A DNA stretch of 64,000 nucleotides. Origin: an uncultured Neglectibacter sp. Its GTDB lineage: Bacteria; Bacillota; Clostridia; Oscillospirales; Acutalibacteraceae. The notes beneath the pieces are model-generated. The model saw only the letters and a program-made list of their open reading frames with translations. It searched no databases and was not told the origin of the DNA. The position numbers and the translations under genes are program-made. Shown piece by piece: positions 9,604 through 19,881 of the stretch; the stretch's first letter is position 1, and each line of letters opens with the position of its first letter. Location: NCBI GenBank assembly GCA_904419785.1, contig CAJFSY010000001.1, positions 389,078 to 453,077 of the forward strand. The letters are read 5' to 3'.

Positions 9604-9633
9604 ATTATAGCACTGAGATTTCCGGTTTGTCAA
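9604..9633 (-). promoter_or_regulatory. Promoter for rpsL-rpsG-fusA
   Basis: On the minus strand, a consensus -35 TTGACA (9633-9628), an 18-bp spacer and an extended -10 TGC-TATAAT (hexamer 9609-9604). The predicted start is near 9597, giving a leader of about 175 bases before rpsL. Confidence 0.85.
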
Positions 9634-9678
9634 GCTATTTCCTATTATTTCGAGATTTTAACGCAAATCTAAATTTCA

Positions 9679-12600
9679 TCAAGCACCGGGCTGTTCCAAA
9701 GCTTCATCCTCGGATTCCTCATTCATCTCGTCTTCGGAAAAGTCCTCATCCTCAAAAGCGGTTTCCTCGTCCAAGTCGTCCGCAGTGAAGTCCTCTTCCA
9801 ACGCAGGCTCTTTCTCTTCCTGAGGATCTTTTGGTCCGTCATCTTCGGGTCCATCTATAGACTGGATTTCCACATCGCTGTAGCACTTCATGCCAGTACC
9901 CGCGGGAACCAGCTTACCGATAATGACGTTTTCCTTCAAGCCGATCAAGTTATCTACCTTACCCTTGATAGCGGCATCCGTCAGCACGCGAGTGGTCTCC
10001 TGGAAGGAGGCGGCGGACAGGAAGGATTCCGTGGCCAGAGAAGCCTTGGTGATACCCAGCAGAATGGGCGTATAAGTTGCTTCGCGCAAGGTGGTTTCAC
10101 CGTTGGCAATACGCTCACGGATATCCTCGTTGGCCTGAAGCACTTCGTTCTTATCTGCCAGAGAGCTGACCAGCAAGCCGGTATCGCCAGCGTCATCGAT
10201 ACGCACTTTGCGCAGCATCTGCCGCACGATGATCTCAATGTGCTTATCGTTGATATCCACGCCCTGCATCCGGTAAACACGCTGAACTTCCTGGATCAGA
10301 TAATCCTGAACCTCCTGAGTGCCGCTGATGGCGAGCACGTCATGGGGATTGACAGAACCTTCCGTAATGCGTTTGCCCCGCTTGATATATTCGCCTTCTT
10401 TTACCGTCAAGCGGCTGCCGAAGGGAATCAAATACGAACGGGAATCGCCGGTTTCGTCGTTGGTAACCACCACATGGCGGTTCTTCTTGATCTCCTGGAA
10501 AGTGACCTTGCCGTCGATCTCGTTGATGATCGCCACATGCTTGGGTTTACGGCCTTCGAACAATTCTTCGACACGGGGAAGACCCTGTGTAATATCGTCA
10601 GCACTGGCAACGCCGCCAGTATGGAAGGTACGCATGGTCAGCTGTGTGCCGGGTTCGCCGATAGACTGAGCAGCGATGATACCCACGGCTTCGCCCACGG
10701 TAACAGGCTTGCCGTTGGCCAGAGAAGCACCATAGCACTTGCGGCACACACCGTTCTTGGCGCGGCAGTTCAGCACCGAACGGATCTTAATGCGCTCTAC
10801 CCCATGGCTCACGATCACATCGGCGTCATCGTCATCCATCAGCTTATCTTTGGATACAAGCACGTTCCCGTTTTCGTCGCAGAAATCTTCCACCAGGAAA
10901 CGGCCAACCAAACGCTCCTTCAAAGGCTCGATGGACTCGGGACCCGCTGTGATTTCAAAGACTTCCAAGCCGTCTTTGGTGCCGCAGTCATCTTCCAGAA
11001 TAATGACTTCCTGAGAAACGTCTACCAAACGGCGGGTCAGGTAACCAGAGTCAGCAGTTCGTAGAGCGGTATCGGCCAAGCCTTTCCGGGCGCCTCGAGA
11101 AGAAATGAAGTATTCCAAAATGGTCAAGCCTTCACGATAGTTGGCGCGGATAGGAATTTCGATGGTCTTACCAGAAGTGTTGGAAATGTTGCCGCGCATA
11201 CCAGCCAACTGGTTCAAGTTACTGATACTGCCTCGAGCGCCGGAGTCCGCCATCATAAAGATGGGGTTGTACCGGTCCAAGCCCTTCTGCAACGCGGTGG
11301 CAACATCACGAGTGCACTTATCCCAAACTTTCAGAACAGCCTGATACCGTTCGCTTTCAGACAGGAAACCTTCGTTATACTCGGCGCGGATCTCATCCAC
11401 TTCCGCGTCGGCGGCTTTCAGCATTTCCGCCTTTTCTTTCGGGATGGTAGCGTCGCACACGGCAACGGTGATGCCGCTGATCGTAGAATATTTATAGCCC
11501 TGGGCTTTTACATCGTCCAGCACGGACGCGGTACGCTCGGTGCCATGGACTTTAATGCAGCGGTCGATGATTTTACCCAGCTGCTTCTTGCCTACCAGGA
11601 AGTCGATCTCGAATTTCAAAGCCTCTTCCGGTGTAGAACGATCCACATACCCCAAATCCTGAGGGATGGGCCGGTTGAAGATCATGCGGCCCATCGTGGT
11701 CTCTACCAGGCCGGTAACCGGTGTGCCGTGGAAATCCACCGTGCGGCGGACTTTGATCTTGGCGTGCAGGGAAATGACTTTGGCGTCATAAGCAGCCATG
11801 GCCTCATCCATATCCCGGAACACTTTCCCTTCGCCAATTTCCCCGTCTTTGTCCAAAGTCAGGTAATAAGAGCCCAGCACCATATCCTGGGTAGGCACTG
11901 CCACAGGACGGCCATCGGAAGGCTTCAACAGGTTGTTGGCAGCCAGCATCAAGAACCGGGCTTCCGCCTGGGCCTCGGCAGACAAGGGAACGTGCACAGC
12001 CATCTGGTCACCGTCGAAGTCGGCGTTATAAGCGGTACACACCAGGGGATGCAATTTCAAAGCGCGGCCTTCCACCAGCACAGGCTCGAACGCCTGAATG
12101 CCCAACCGGTGCAGCGTAGGCGCGCGGTTCAGCAGAACGGGATGGTTCTTGATGACCACTTCCAAAGCGTCCCAAACCTCGGGCTTGGCGCGCTCTACAG
12201 ACTTGCGGGCAGCTTTGATGTTGCCCACAGCCCCAGTCTCCACCAAACGCTTCATCACAAAGGGCTTGAAAAGTTCCAAAGCCATTTCTTTGGGCAGGCC
12301 GCACTGATACATTTTCAGTTCGGGGCCTACAACGATAACGGAACGGCCGGAATAGTCAACACGTTTGCCCAGCAGGTTCTGACGGAAACGTCCCTGCTTG
12401 CCCTTGAGCATATCGGACAAAGACTTCAAAGGACGGTTGTTAGGGCCTGTGACAGGACGGCCCCGGCGGCCATTGTCGATCAAAGCGTCCACAGCTTCCT
12501 GGAGCATACGCTTTTCGTTGCGCACAATGATATCCGGAGCGCCCAACTCCAACAGCCGCTTCAAACGGTTGTTACGGTTGATCACCCGGCGGTACAAGTC

Positions 12601-13365
12601 GTTCAAGTCACTGGTGGCAAACCGGCCGCCGTCCAACTGCACCATGGGGCGGATATCCGGAGGGCACACGGGAACCGCGTCCAGCACCATCCACTCAGGG
12701 CGGTTGCCGGAAACCCGGAACGCCTCCACCACTTCCAGCCGCTTCAAGATGCGGACACGCTTCTGCCCAGAGGCGGTCTCCAGCTCTTCTTTCAGCTCTT
12801 TGCTGGTCTTTTCCACGTCGATCTCTTCCAAAAGCTTTTTGATGGCTTCGGCGCCCATGCTGGCCTCAAAGTCATCCTCATATTTTTCCCGCAGATCACG
12901 GTACTCTTTTTCAGTGAGGGTCTGCATTTTGGAAAGTTCACGCACATTGCCCGGATCGGTGACAATATACATAGAGAAGTAGAGCACTCGCTCCAACACC
13001 CGGGGGGACAAATCCAGGATCAGGCCCATCCGGGAAGGAATGCCTTTAAAATACCAAATATGGGATACGGGGGCCGCCAGCTCGATGTGGCCCATACGCT
13101 CGCGGCGCACTTTGCTCCGAGTAACTTCCACACCGCAGCGGTCGCAGATTTTCCCTTTATAGCGGATTCGCTTATATTTGCCGCAGTGGCATTCCCAGTC
13201 CTTAGTAGGTCCAAAAATGCGTTCGCAGAACAAGCCGTCCCGCTCGGGCTTCAAGGTGCGGTAGTTGATAGTCTCGGGCTTTTTTACCTCGCCGTGGGAC
13301 CACTCGCGGATCTGGTCGGGAGAAGCCAGGCCGATTTTGATCGATTCAAAGGTGTTAAATTCCAT
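9679..13365 (-). CDS. rpoC: DNA-directed RNA polymerase subunit beta'
   Basis: 1228 residues. The N-terminal zinc site (CHCG...CDRCG, about residues 58-78), the catalytic NADFDGDQ motif and the second zinc site ([11 protein letters not shown]) are all intact, with the bridge helix and trigger loop between. It pairs with rpoB, ending 18 bases upstream. The last 60 or so residues are an extra acidic tail rich in D and E, beyond the conserved end of the fold (about [10 protein letters not shown]). The start is preceded by AAGGGAG. No terminator is visible between its stop and the rpsL promoter. Confidence 0.98.
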   Translation of the reverse strand: MEFNTFESIKIGLASPDQIREWSHGEVKKPETINYRTLKPERDGLFCERIFGPTKDWECHCGKYKRIRYKGKICDRCGVEVTRSKVRRERMGHIELAAPVSHIWYFKGIPSRMGLILDLSPRVLERVLYFSMYIVTDPGNVRELSKMQTLTEKEYRDLREKYEDDFEASMGAEAIKKLLEEIDVEKTSKELKEELETASGQKRVRILKRLEVVEAFRVSGNRPEWMVLDAVPVCPPDIRPMVQLDGGRFATSDLNDLYRRVINRNNRLKRLLELGAPDIIVRNEKRMLQEAVDALIDNGRRGRPVTGPNNRPLKSLSDMLKGKQGRFRQNLLGKRVDYSGRSVIVVGPELKMYQCGLPKEMALELFKPFVMKRLVETGAVGNIKAARKSVERAKPEVWDALEVVIKNHPVLLNRAPTLHRLGIQAFEPVLVEGRALKLHPLVCTAYNADFDGDQMAVHVPLSAEAQAEARFLMLAANNLLKPSDGRPVAVPTQDMVLGSYYLTLDKDGEIGEGKVFRDMDEAMAAYDAKVISLHAKIKVRRTVDFHGTPVTGLVETTMGRMIFNRPIPQDLGYVDRSTPEEALKFEIDFLVGKKQLGKIIDRCIKVHGTERTASVLDDVKAQGYKYSTISGITVAVCDATIPKEKAEMLKAADAEVDEIRAEYNEGFLSESERYQAVLKVWDKCTRDVATALQKGLDRYNPIFMMADSGARGSISNLNQLAGMRGNISNTSGKTIEIPIRANYREGLTILEYFISSRGARKGLADTALRTADSGYLTRRLVDVSQEVIILEDDCGTKDGLEVFEITAGPESIEPLKERLVGRFLVEDFCDENGNVLVSKDKLMDDDDADVIVSHGVERIKIRSVLNCRAKNGVCRKCYGASLANGKPVTVGEAVGIIAAQSIGEPGTQLTMRTFHTGGVASADDITQGLPRVEELFEGRKPKHVAIINEIDGKVTFQEIKKNRHVVVTNDETGDSRSYLIPFGSRLTVKEGEYIKRGKRITEGSVNPHDVLAISGTQEVQDYLIQEVQRVYRMQGVDINDKHIEIIVRQMLRKVRIDDAGDTGLLVSSLADKNEVLQANEDIRERIANGETTLREATYTPILLGITKASLATESFLSAASFQETTRVLTDAAIKGKVDNLIGLKENVIIGKLVPAGTGMKCYSDVEIQSIDGPEDDGPKDPQEEKEPALEEDFTADDLDEETAFEDEDFSEDEMNEESEDEALEQPGA

Positions 13366-13383
13366 AACTTTGTTTCTCCCTTC

Positions 13384-16300
13384 TTATAACAAATCGTCGT
13401 CGTCACCGCTGCCAAAGTCGAAATCATCATCCTCGTAGCCGTCGTCTTCATCCTCCAGAAGAGGCTCGCCATCCTCGTCTTCCATGGAATAGCCATCCAG
13501 ATCGTCAGCCACATTCTGCTCGTCGAACACGTCGTCATCATGATGGAAGCCCATATCGTCGTCATCGTCGAAGTTCTGTTTCAAGTCGATTTCCTGATTG
13601 TCCTGATCCAGCACCTTCACATCCAGGCCCAAGGACTGCAATTCCTTGATCAGAACCTTGAAGGATTCGGGGATACCGGGCTTGGGAATATTCTGGCCCT
13701 TGACGATAGCCTCATAAGTCTTGACACGGCCCACCACGTCGTCGGACTTCACCGTGAGGATCTCCTGCAAGGTGTAAGCCGCGCCGTAAGCTTCCAGGGC
13801 CCAAACTTCCATTTCGCCGAAACGCTGGCCGCCGAACTGGGCTTTACCGCCCAAAGGCTGCTGGGTAACCAGAGAGTAAGGACCAGTAGAACGCGCGTGA
13901 ATCTTATCGTCAACCAGATGGTGCAGCTTCAAATAGTACATATAACCAACGGTAACGGGATTATCGAAATACTCGCCGGTACGGCCATCGCGCAGACGGA
14001 ACTTGCCATCCTCGTTCAAGCCGGCCATGCGGAAGCATTCCCGGATATCGGCTTCGTGAGCGCCGTCGAACACAGGGGTCATGATCTTCCAGCCCAAAGC
14101 TCTGGCAGCCATGCCCAAGTGGACTTCCAGCACCTGTCCGATATTCATACGGGAAGGCACGCCCAAGGGGTTCAGCACGATATCCAAGGGAGTACCATCC
14201 GGCAGGAAGGGCATCTCCTCTTCCGGAAGGATACGGGAAACAACACCCTTGTTGCCGTGGCGGCCTGCCATCTTATCGCCCACAGAAATCTTACGTTTCT
14301 GAGCGATATAGCAGCGCACCACTTTGTTGACGCCGGGAGAAAGCTCGTCATGGCTGTTCTCTCTGGTGAACACCTTCACGTCCACTACCACGCCATATTC
14401 GCCGTGGGGCACACGCAGAGAAGTGTCACGGACTTCCCGGGCCTTTTCGCCGAAGATGGCGCGCAGCAAGCGCTCTTCCGCGGTAAGCTCGGTTTCGCCC
14501 TTGGGAGTGACCTTGCCCACCAGGATATCGCCGGCACGGACATCCGCGCCAACACGGATGATGCCCCGGTCGTCCAAGTCTTTCAGAAGCTCTTCGTTGA
14601 CATTGGGGATATCCCGAGTGATCTCTTCCGGCCCCAGCTTGGTGTCACGAGCTTCGATCTCATATTCCTCGATGTGAATGGAAGTATACACATCGTTGCG
14701 CACGATTTTTTCGTTCAGAAGGACGGCGTCCTCGTAGTTGTAACCTTCCCAGGTCATAAAGCCGATCAAGGCATTTTTGCCCAAGCTGATCTCGCCGTTC
14801 TTAATGGCGGGGCCGTCGGCAATGACATCGCCCTCTTCCACACGTTCCCCAACGGAAACCACAGGCACCTGGTTGATGCAAGTGCTCTGGTTGGAACGCA
14901 TGAACTTGATGATCTGGTAATCGTCAATATCGCCGTTGTCGGCAGTGACGCGCACCAGGTTTGCGCTGACAGACTTCACCACGCCGGCACGCTTAGCCAG
15001 CACGCACACGCCGGAGTCCACGCCGGCTTTGTATTCCATACCGGTGCCCACCACCGGGCTCTCGGTGCGCAGCAGCGGCACAGCCTGCTTCTGCATGTTG
15101 GAACCCATCAAAGCGCGGTTGGCGTCGTCGTTTTCCAAGAAGGGGATCATGGCTGTAGCCACAGACACTACCATTCGGGGACTGATATCCATGTAGTCAG
15201 CCTGGGAAGCAGGAACTTCCACGAACTCATCCCGGTGACGGCCGACAACTCGGCTGTGGACAAAATGGCCTTCCTCATCCAAAGGCTCATTGGCCTGGGC
15301 CACAATGAAATTGTCCTCCATATCCGCGGTCATGTAGACCACTTCGTTGGTCACGCGGCCGGTTTCCTTATCCACTTTGCGGTAAGGGGACTCGATGAAG
15401 CCATATTCATTGATACGGGCAAACGTAGCCAGATAAGAGATCAAACCGATGTTGGGGCCTTCTGGCGTTTCGATGGGGCACATACGGCCATAGTGAGTAT
15501 AGTGTACGTCACGCACTTCGAAACTGGCCCGGTCACGAGACAGACCGCCGGGGCCCAGAGCGGAAAGACGCCGCTTGTGAGTCAGCTCAGACAAGGGGTT
15601 GGTCTGGTCCATGAACTGGGACAAAGGCGAAGAACCAAAGAACTCTTTGATCGCCGCCACCACAGGCCGGATATTGATCAAGCTGTGGGGAGTCAAAGTC
15701 TCCAGATCCTGCGCTTGCAGGGTCATGCGCTCCCGGATGACGCGCTCCAAACGGGAGAAACCGATGCGGAACTGGTTCTGCAGCAACTCGCCTACAGAAC
15801 GGATACGCCGGTTGCCCAAATGGTCAATATCGTCGGTAACGCCCAAACCTTCGGCCAGGCAGTTCATATAGTTGATGGATGCGAAAATGTCATCCACGGT
15901 GATATGATTGGGGATCAAGTCCGCATAACGGGCGCGAATAGCAGCCTTCAGCTCTTCCTCGCTCTGGGCAGATTCCAAAATCTCCGCCAGGACCCGGTAG
16001 CAAACCCGCTCGTTGATGCCGCACTCGGCCTTGGCGTCGAAATCCACATACTTCTGGATATCCACCATGCCGTTGGAAATGATCTTGACCTCTTTTTCAT
16101 TCAAGGTGACCACTGCCACTGTAACGCCGGCGTCATCCATAGCGTCGGCCAGCTCTTTGGTGACCGTGTCGCCGGCAGCGGCCATCATTTCCCCGGTAGA
16201 GGGGTTGGCCACAGGCTGTGCCAGCACCTGGCCTACCAAACGGCCTTCCAGACGCAGCTTTTTGTTGTATTTGTAACGGCCCACACGAGAAAGATCATAC

Positions 16301-17094
16301 CGGCGGGGATCGAAGAACAAGCCGTTGATATGTGCCTGGGCGCTCTCAATGGTAGGCGGCTCGCTGGGACGCAGTTTGCGGTAGATCTCAAACAGCGCCT
16401 CTTCCATGGTTTTACAGGTATCTTTTTCAATGGTGGCGCGCATCCTATCGTCGTCGCCGAAAAAGTCCAGAATCTCCTGGTCGGTGCCAAGCCCCAGGCA
16501 GCGCACGAACACCGTAATGGGGATCTTCCGGTTTTTATCGATGCGCACATAGAACACATCGTTCACGTCGTTTTCATATTCCAGCCAGGCGCCCCGGTTG
16601 GGGATGATGGTAGAGCTGAACAGCTCCTTGCCGGAGCGGTCGTAGTCCATCTTGTAATACACACCGGGAGAACGCACCAACTGCGAGACAATGACACGCT
16701 CGGCGCCGTTGATGACAAAAGTGCCGCTGGGAGTCATCAGCGGGAAATCTCCCATAAATACTTCCGACTCCTTGATCTCGCCAGTCTCCTTATTGAGCAG
16801 GCGCGCGGTTACCCGTAGTGCAGCCGCGTAAGTGGCGTCTCGCTCCTTGCACTCGGATACGCTGTAATTGGGCTTATCGTCGAGCTTGTAATCTACGAAA
16901 TCGAGCACTAGGTTGTTATTAAAGTCTGTAATGCCTGAGACATCCAAAAAGACCTCTTTCAAGCCCTCTTTCAAGAACCAATCGTAAGAGTTTTTCTGGA
17001 TTTCGATGAGGTTCGGCATTTTCAAGACTTCCTCGATCTTGCCAAAGCTCATTCGAGTATTCTTGCCCAATTGAACCGGTTTCACATTCACCAT
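13384..17094 (-). CDS. rpoB: DNA-directed RNA polymerase subunit beta
   Basis: 1236 residues from [17 protein letters not shown]; the frame stays open 37 codons further, but homology starts here and a GGAGTGG precedes it. It catalyses RNA synthesis with beta'. The rifampicin region reads [16 protein letters not shown]...[12 protein letters not shown], with the usual D, H and S residues, so no classic resistance change is seen. The protein ends in an unusually acidic tail of about 60 residues (many D/E, HHDDD) after the conserved C-terminus. The gene begins its own operon from a strong promoter; rplK-A-J-L is not upstream. Confidence 0.98.
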   Translation of the reverse strand: MVNVKPVQLGKNTRMSFGKIEEVLKMPNLIEIQKNSYDWFLKEGLKEVFLDVSGITDFNNNLVLDFVDYKLDDKPNYSVSECKERDATYAAALRVTARLLNKETGEIKESEVFMGDFPLMTPSGTFVINGAERVIVSQLVRSPGVYYKMDYDRSGKELFSSTIIPNRGAWLEYENDVNDVFYVRIDKNRKIPITVFVRCLGLGTDQEILDFFGDDDRMRATIEKDTCKTMEEALFEIYRKLRPSEPPTIESAQAHINGLFFDPRRYDLSRVGRYKYNKKLRLEGRLVGQVLAQPVANPSTGEMMAAAGDTVTKELADAMDDAGVTVAVVTLNEKEVKIISNGMVDIQKYVDFDAKAECGINERVCYRVLAEILESAQSEEELKAAIRARYADLIPNHITVDDIFASINYMNCLAEGLGVTDDIDHLGNRRIRSVGELLQNQFRIGFSRLERVIRERMTLQAQDLETLTPHSLINIRPVVAAIKEFFGSSPLSQFMDQTNPLSELTHKRRLSALGPGGLSRDRASFEVRDVHYTHYGRMCPIETPEGPNIGLISYLATFARINEYGFIESPYRKVDKETGRVTNEVVYMTADMEDNFIVAQANEPLDEEGHFVHSRVVGRHRDEFVEVPASQADYMDISPRMVVSVATAMIPFLENDDANRALMGSNMQKQAVPLLRTESPVVGTGMEYKAGVDSGVCVLAKRAGVVKSVSANLVRVTADNGDIDDYQIIKFMRSNQSTCINQVPVVSVGERVEEGDVIADGPAIKNGEISLGKNALIGFMTWEGYNYEDAVLLNEKIVRNDVYTSIHIEEYEIEARDTKLGPEEITRDIPNVNEELLKDLDDRGIIRVGADVRAGDILVGKVTPKGETELTAEERLLRAIFGEKAREVRDTSLRVPHGEYGVVVDVKVFTRENSHDELSPGVNKVVRCYIAQKRKISVGDKMAGRHGNKGVVSRILPEEEMPFLPDGTPLDIVLNPLGVPSRMNIGQVLEVHLGMAARALGWKIMTPVFDGAHEADIRECFRMAGLNEDGKFRLRDGRTGEYFDNPVTVGYMYYLKLHHLVDDKIHARSTGPYSLVTQQPLGGKAQFGGQRFGEMEVWALEAYGAAYTLQEILTVKSDDVVGRVKTYEAIVKGQNIPKPGIPESFKVLIKELQSLGLDVKVLDQDNQEIDLKQNFDDDDDMGFHHDDDVFDEQNVADDLDGYSMEDEDGEPLLEDEDDGYEDDDFDFGSGDDDDLL

Positions 17095-17299
17095 TTGGTT
17101 CAGCCACTCCAATCCTTTTAGTTTTGAATTGCCCGCGGCCCCGCCGTCACCCGGCCGCCGCTTCCCAACTTGATGAGAAAGAGCATTTTCCACAAAAAAA
17201 CACATTTTTTACATTACGCACTTGATTCTTGCGAAACCCTGTGCTATACTTTACAAAAATGTATGAGGGATACTCCTACCCATGATGATGCAGTGTATT

Positions 17300-17328
17300 A
17301 GTATAATGCAAGTTTTTCCTTTTGTCAA
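17300..17328 (-). promoter_or_regulatory. Promoter for rpoBC
   Basis: On the minus strand, a perfect -35 TTGACA (17328-17323), a 17-bp spacer and -10 TATACT (17305-17300). It gives a leader of about 200 bases before rpoB that contains a GC-rich GCGGCC/GGCCGC stem. The stretch 17095-17447 holds only this promoter, the leader and the plus-strand hairpin at 17347. Confidence 0.85.
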
Positions 17329-17346
17329 GTATCTTTTGTAAAGTTT

Positions 17347-17368
17347 CCGCCTTTTCGGCGGTTTTTTT
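17347..17368 (+). terminator. Plus-strand terminator without an obvious upstream gene
   Basis: CCGCC-TTTTC-GGCGG is followed by seven T residues, a compact intrinsic terminator on the plus strand. No plus-strand gene lies just upstream, as rpoB runs the other way. It may insulate the next gene, act as a leader attenuator for it, or end a small RNA. Confidence 0.6.
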
Positions 17369-17447
17369 ATTTTCCAGATCATGTACTCCTCTCTCCCCTA
17401 ATGGTTCGGCTTTTTATATCGCTGAAATTTCCAAAGCAATCTTAAAA

Positions 17448-18137
17448 ATGAAGAAGGCGATCACGCTGTTTCTGCTCTATGGTATTGTTGCGGATTTGCT
17501 GCTTGCTACCCCGCTTCTGACAATCGGTGTGGGTATATCTTTGGCTTTTTCAAGAAACCACAGCATTCTCCGAGGACTAAAGTTCTGCTTCTACATATTG
17601 TTTTCTCTTTGTCTCATCTGGCCGCTTTTTCTTCTAACCATTTGGCTGCTTTTCCCCAGCTACGAGTTTATGATAGGAACGTGGGGAACTGAATTTACTT
17701 TTCAACGTGTGCTCAATGCCCTGGCATTCCTTTGTGGAACGCTGCTGGGAATTTTTCGATTTAGAGAGACAGCTCGGCGCCTTATCCATTGCATTGCCTT
17801 GGGGTCGGTTATCATAGGGCTGGCAGTCTTACTCATTATTTCCAATAGCCTCATCCTTCTTTTAGATGACCGCGATATTTACAGTTTTTCTTCGCCGGAC
17901 AACAGCCATACAATCGCCGTCAGCGAAACCAGCTTTCTGCAAAGCGGAAATGTAACAGTTTACGAGAGGGTTTCCCCCTTCTTTGTCTATTTGAAAGAAA
18001 GCAAAGTAACCGACGACGGTTACAGACCCATTGGCAATAAGGATTATTCAGTTGTGTGGAACAAAAACGACGTCACTGTTTCCTTTGGCAATGGGACGGG
18101 GCAAACAGAGAGCATAACTGTTACCTTTGATGGATAG
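17448..18137 (+). CDS. Hypothetical membrane protein
   Basis: 229 residues if the start is MKKAITLF; the frame is open further upstream but passes through the terminator and promoter region. Four hydrophobic segments lie within the first 145 residues. A roughly 85-residue beta-rich domain follows (YSFSSPDNSHTIAV...DYSVVWNKNDVTVSF), probably extracellular. The tail resembles small domains of unknown function such as DUF5412, but this is a weak impression. No strong ribosome site is visible. The gene is alone, between rpoB (divergent) and a convergent Rrf2 gene. Function unknown. Confidence 0.6.
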   Translation: MKKAITLFLLYGIVADLLLATPLLTIGVGISLAFSRNHSILRGLKFCFYILFSLCLIWPLFLLTIWLLFPSYEFMIGTWGTEFTFQRVLNALAFLCGTLLGIFRFRETARRLIHCIALGSVIIGLAVLLIISNSLILLLDDRDIYSFSSPDNSHTIAVSETSFLQSGNVTVYERVSPFFVYLKESKVTDDGYRPIGNKDYSVVWNKNDVTVSFGNGTGQTESITVTFDG

Positions 18138-18215
18138 AAGCGCTGCACATAAACGGGAAAGCCTGTTTTGTCAATAGCCGCCATCCCATCGCACTTTTTA
18201 CAACAAAAGCGAAAA

Positions 18216-18248
18216 AGCACGGAACACCATGGTTTCCGTGCCTTTTTT
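18216..18248. terminator. Bidirectional terminator
   Basis: Stem GCACGGAA (18217-18224) pairs with TTCCGTGC (18234-18241). Seven T follow on the plus strand and CTTTTT-type bases on the minus strand. It serves the membrane protein gene and the convergent Rrf2 gene, overlapping the latter's stop region. Confidence 0.8.
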
Positions 18249-18679
18249 TATGTTTCTTTTTCGTCCTCACCATCGCAATGGCAAGACGGCTGGGCGCAAA
18301 TCATCGCGAAGGTGTACGAGTCCAACTCACGCCGGACATCTTGGGAAATCTTTTCATAAATGGTGTGCAGGCAGCAATGCTCCCGCCCGCAGCTGTATTC
18401 TTCCTTTTGGCAGCGGCTGAGCATGTATGGCCCTTCTACCAGTTCGATGATCTGCCGCAGGGTGATCTCTTCCGGGGGCTTTGCCAAAGTGTATCCGCCT
18501 TTCGCCCCTTTAAAAGAGCATACAAACCCCTCTGCTACCAGTTCCCGCAAAATTTTCAATGAGAACCGCAGTGGAATCTGGGTCTCTTCCGAAATGCGGC
18601 GGGCATCCCGGCGCTCCGGGTGTTTGGTCAGATACTCTACGATGCGTACCGCGTAATCCGCCTCCAATGTCATTACCAT
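18248..18679 (-). CDS. Rrf2 family transcriptional regulator
   Basis: 143 residues. The winged-helix DNA-binding domain has DYAVRIVEYLTKH at about 8-20 and the conserved KGAKGGYTLAKPPEEITL at about 57-74. Cysteines C90, C97 and C102 (plus C103) fit the three-cysteine iron-sulfur ligand set of IscR/NsrR/RsrR-type members. It may therefore sense iron-sulfur status, redox stress or nitric oxide. Extra C-terminal cysteines occur in PSCHC. The gene stands alone upstream of rpoD, with no isc genes nearby, so the targets are unknown. Confidence 0.88.
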   Translation of the reverse strand: MVMTLEADYAVRIVEYLTKHPERRDARRISEETQIPLRFSLKILRELVAEGFVCSFKGAKGGYTLAKPPEEITLRQIIELVEGPYMLSRCQKEEYSCGREHCCLHTIYEKISQDVRRELDSYTFAMICAQPSCHCDGEDEKET

Positions 18680-18746
18680 ATATTCTTACTCCATTGTTCC
18701 ACAGGCGGCGGCGCCGCCCCATTCGGTCCTTTCTTTCTCAGGCGCT

Positions 18747-19841
18747 TCAATCCAGAAAATCCTTCAGCTTTTTGCTGCGGCTGGGATGGCGCAGTTTCCG
18801 CAGGGCCTTGGCTTCGATCTGCCGGATGCGCTCGCGGGTAACATTGAACTCTTTGCCCACCTCTTCCAAAGTGCGGGAACGGCCGTCTTCCAGTCCAAAG
18901 CGCAGACGAAGCACTTTTTCCTCACGGGGGGTAAGAGAATCCAGCACACTGCCCAAAGTCTCCTTCAACAAAGTGTGAGAGGCGGCGTCTGCCGGAGCGG
19001 GAGCGTCGTCATCGGGGATAAAATCGCCCAAATGGCTGTCCTCTTCCTCGCCGATAGGCGTTTCCAAAGAAACCGGTTCTTGAGCGACACGCATGATTTC
19101 CCGCACCTTTTCCACGGGCATGTCCAGTTCTTCCGCCACTTCCTCAGCGCTGGGCTCACGGCCGTTGGCATGGAGCAGCTGGCTGGAAACTTTTTTCACC
19201 TTGTTGATGGTCTCCACCATATGCACCGGAATTCGGATCGTCCGTGCCTGGTCAGCGATAGCTCTGGTAATGGCCTGGCGTATCCACCAAGTAGCGTAGG
19301 TGGAAAATTTAAAGCCTTTGGTATAATCGAACTTCTCAACCGCCTTGATCAAGCCCAGGTTGCCCTCTTGGATCAAGTCCAAGAACTGCATTCCCCGGCC
19401 CAGATAGCGCTTGGCAATACTGACCACCAAACGCAGGTTGGCTTCGGAAAGACGCTTTTTCGCCGCTTCATCCCCGTTGGAGATGCGCACGGCCAAATCG
19501 ATTTCCTCTTCCGGTGTAAGCAGCGGTACACGGCCGATCTCCTTCAAATAGACTTTTACCGGGTCATCGATGGAAACACCGTCCGCGCCCAAGCCCGGCT
19601 CAAAGCTCTCGAGACCTTCAGCTTTGACCAATTCCTCATCGTCAATGGTGATATCGTCAAAATCTTCTACGATCTCTACTCCCTGGGATTCCAGCGTATC
19701 GTAGAATTTTTCGATTTGCTCCGGGTCGAAGTCCAATTCTCCCAAAGCATCCAAAATCTCCTTGGTGCTGAGCTGGCCTTTGCTTTTGCCCAGTTCCAGA
19801 AGGTCTTTGATCACAGTTCTTTTATCTGGTTGTGCCGCCAT
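18747..19841 (-). CDS. rpoD: RNA polymerase primary sigma factor RpoD/SigA
   Basis: 364 residues from [11 protein letters not shown]. An ATG four codons earlier abuts its AAAGGA directly, so the later start fits better. Region 2 ([28 protein letters not shown]...[12 protein letters not shown]) and regions 3-4 ([25 protein letters not shown]...[16 protein letters not shown]) are intact. Region 1.1 is short, as in Firmicutes. It directs transcription from TTGACA/TATAAT promoters such as those throughout this window. It lies 40 bases downstream of dnaG, in the classic dnaG-rpoD order. Confidence 0.97.
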   Translation of the reverse strand: MAAQPDKRTVIKDLLELGKSKGQLSTKEILDALGELDFDPEQIEKFYDTLESQGVEIVEDFDDITIDDEELVKAEGLESFEPGLGADGVSIDDPVKVYLKEIGRVPLLTPEEEIDLAVRISNGDEAAKKRLSEANLRLVVSIAKRYLGRGMQFLDLIQEGNLGLIKAVEKFDYTKGFKFSTYATWWIRQAITRAIADQARTIRIPVHMVETINKVKKVSSQLLHANGREPSAEEVAEELDMPVEKVREIMRVAQEPVSLETPIGEEEDSHLGDFIPDDDAPAPADAASHTLLKETLGSVLDSLTPREEKVLRLRFGLEDGRSRTLEEVGKEFNVTRERIRQIEAKALRKLRHPSRSKKLKDFLD

Positions 19842-19881
19842 ATTTTTAACCATTCCTTTCTTGCGTCCAGTTAGATTTCCC

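Noticed and set aside
15540-15680. Rifampicin-resistance change in rpoB
   Set aside because: The cluster reads SQFMDQ...[12 protein letters not shown]; the D, H and S positions are wild type.
13540-16818. Plus-strand open frame of 1092 codons opposite rpoB
   Set aside because: It lies on the strand opposite rpoB, has no ribosome site or known domain, and its residues mirror rpoB codon bias. It is a shadow frame.
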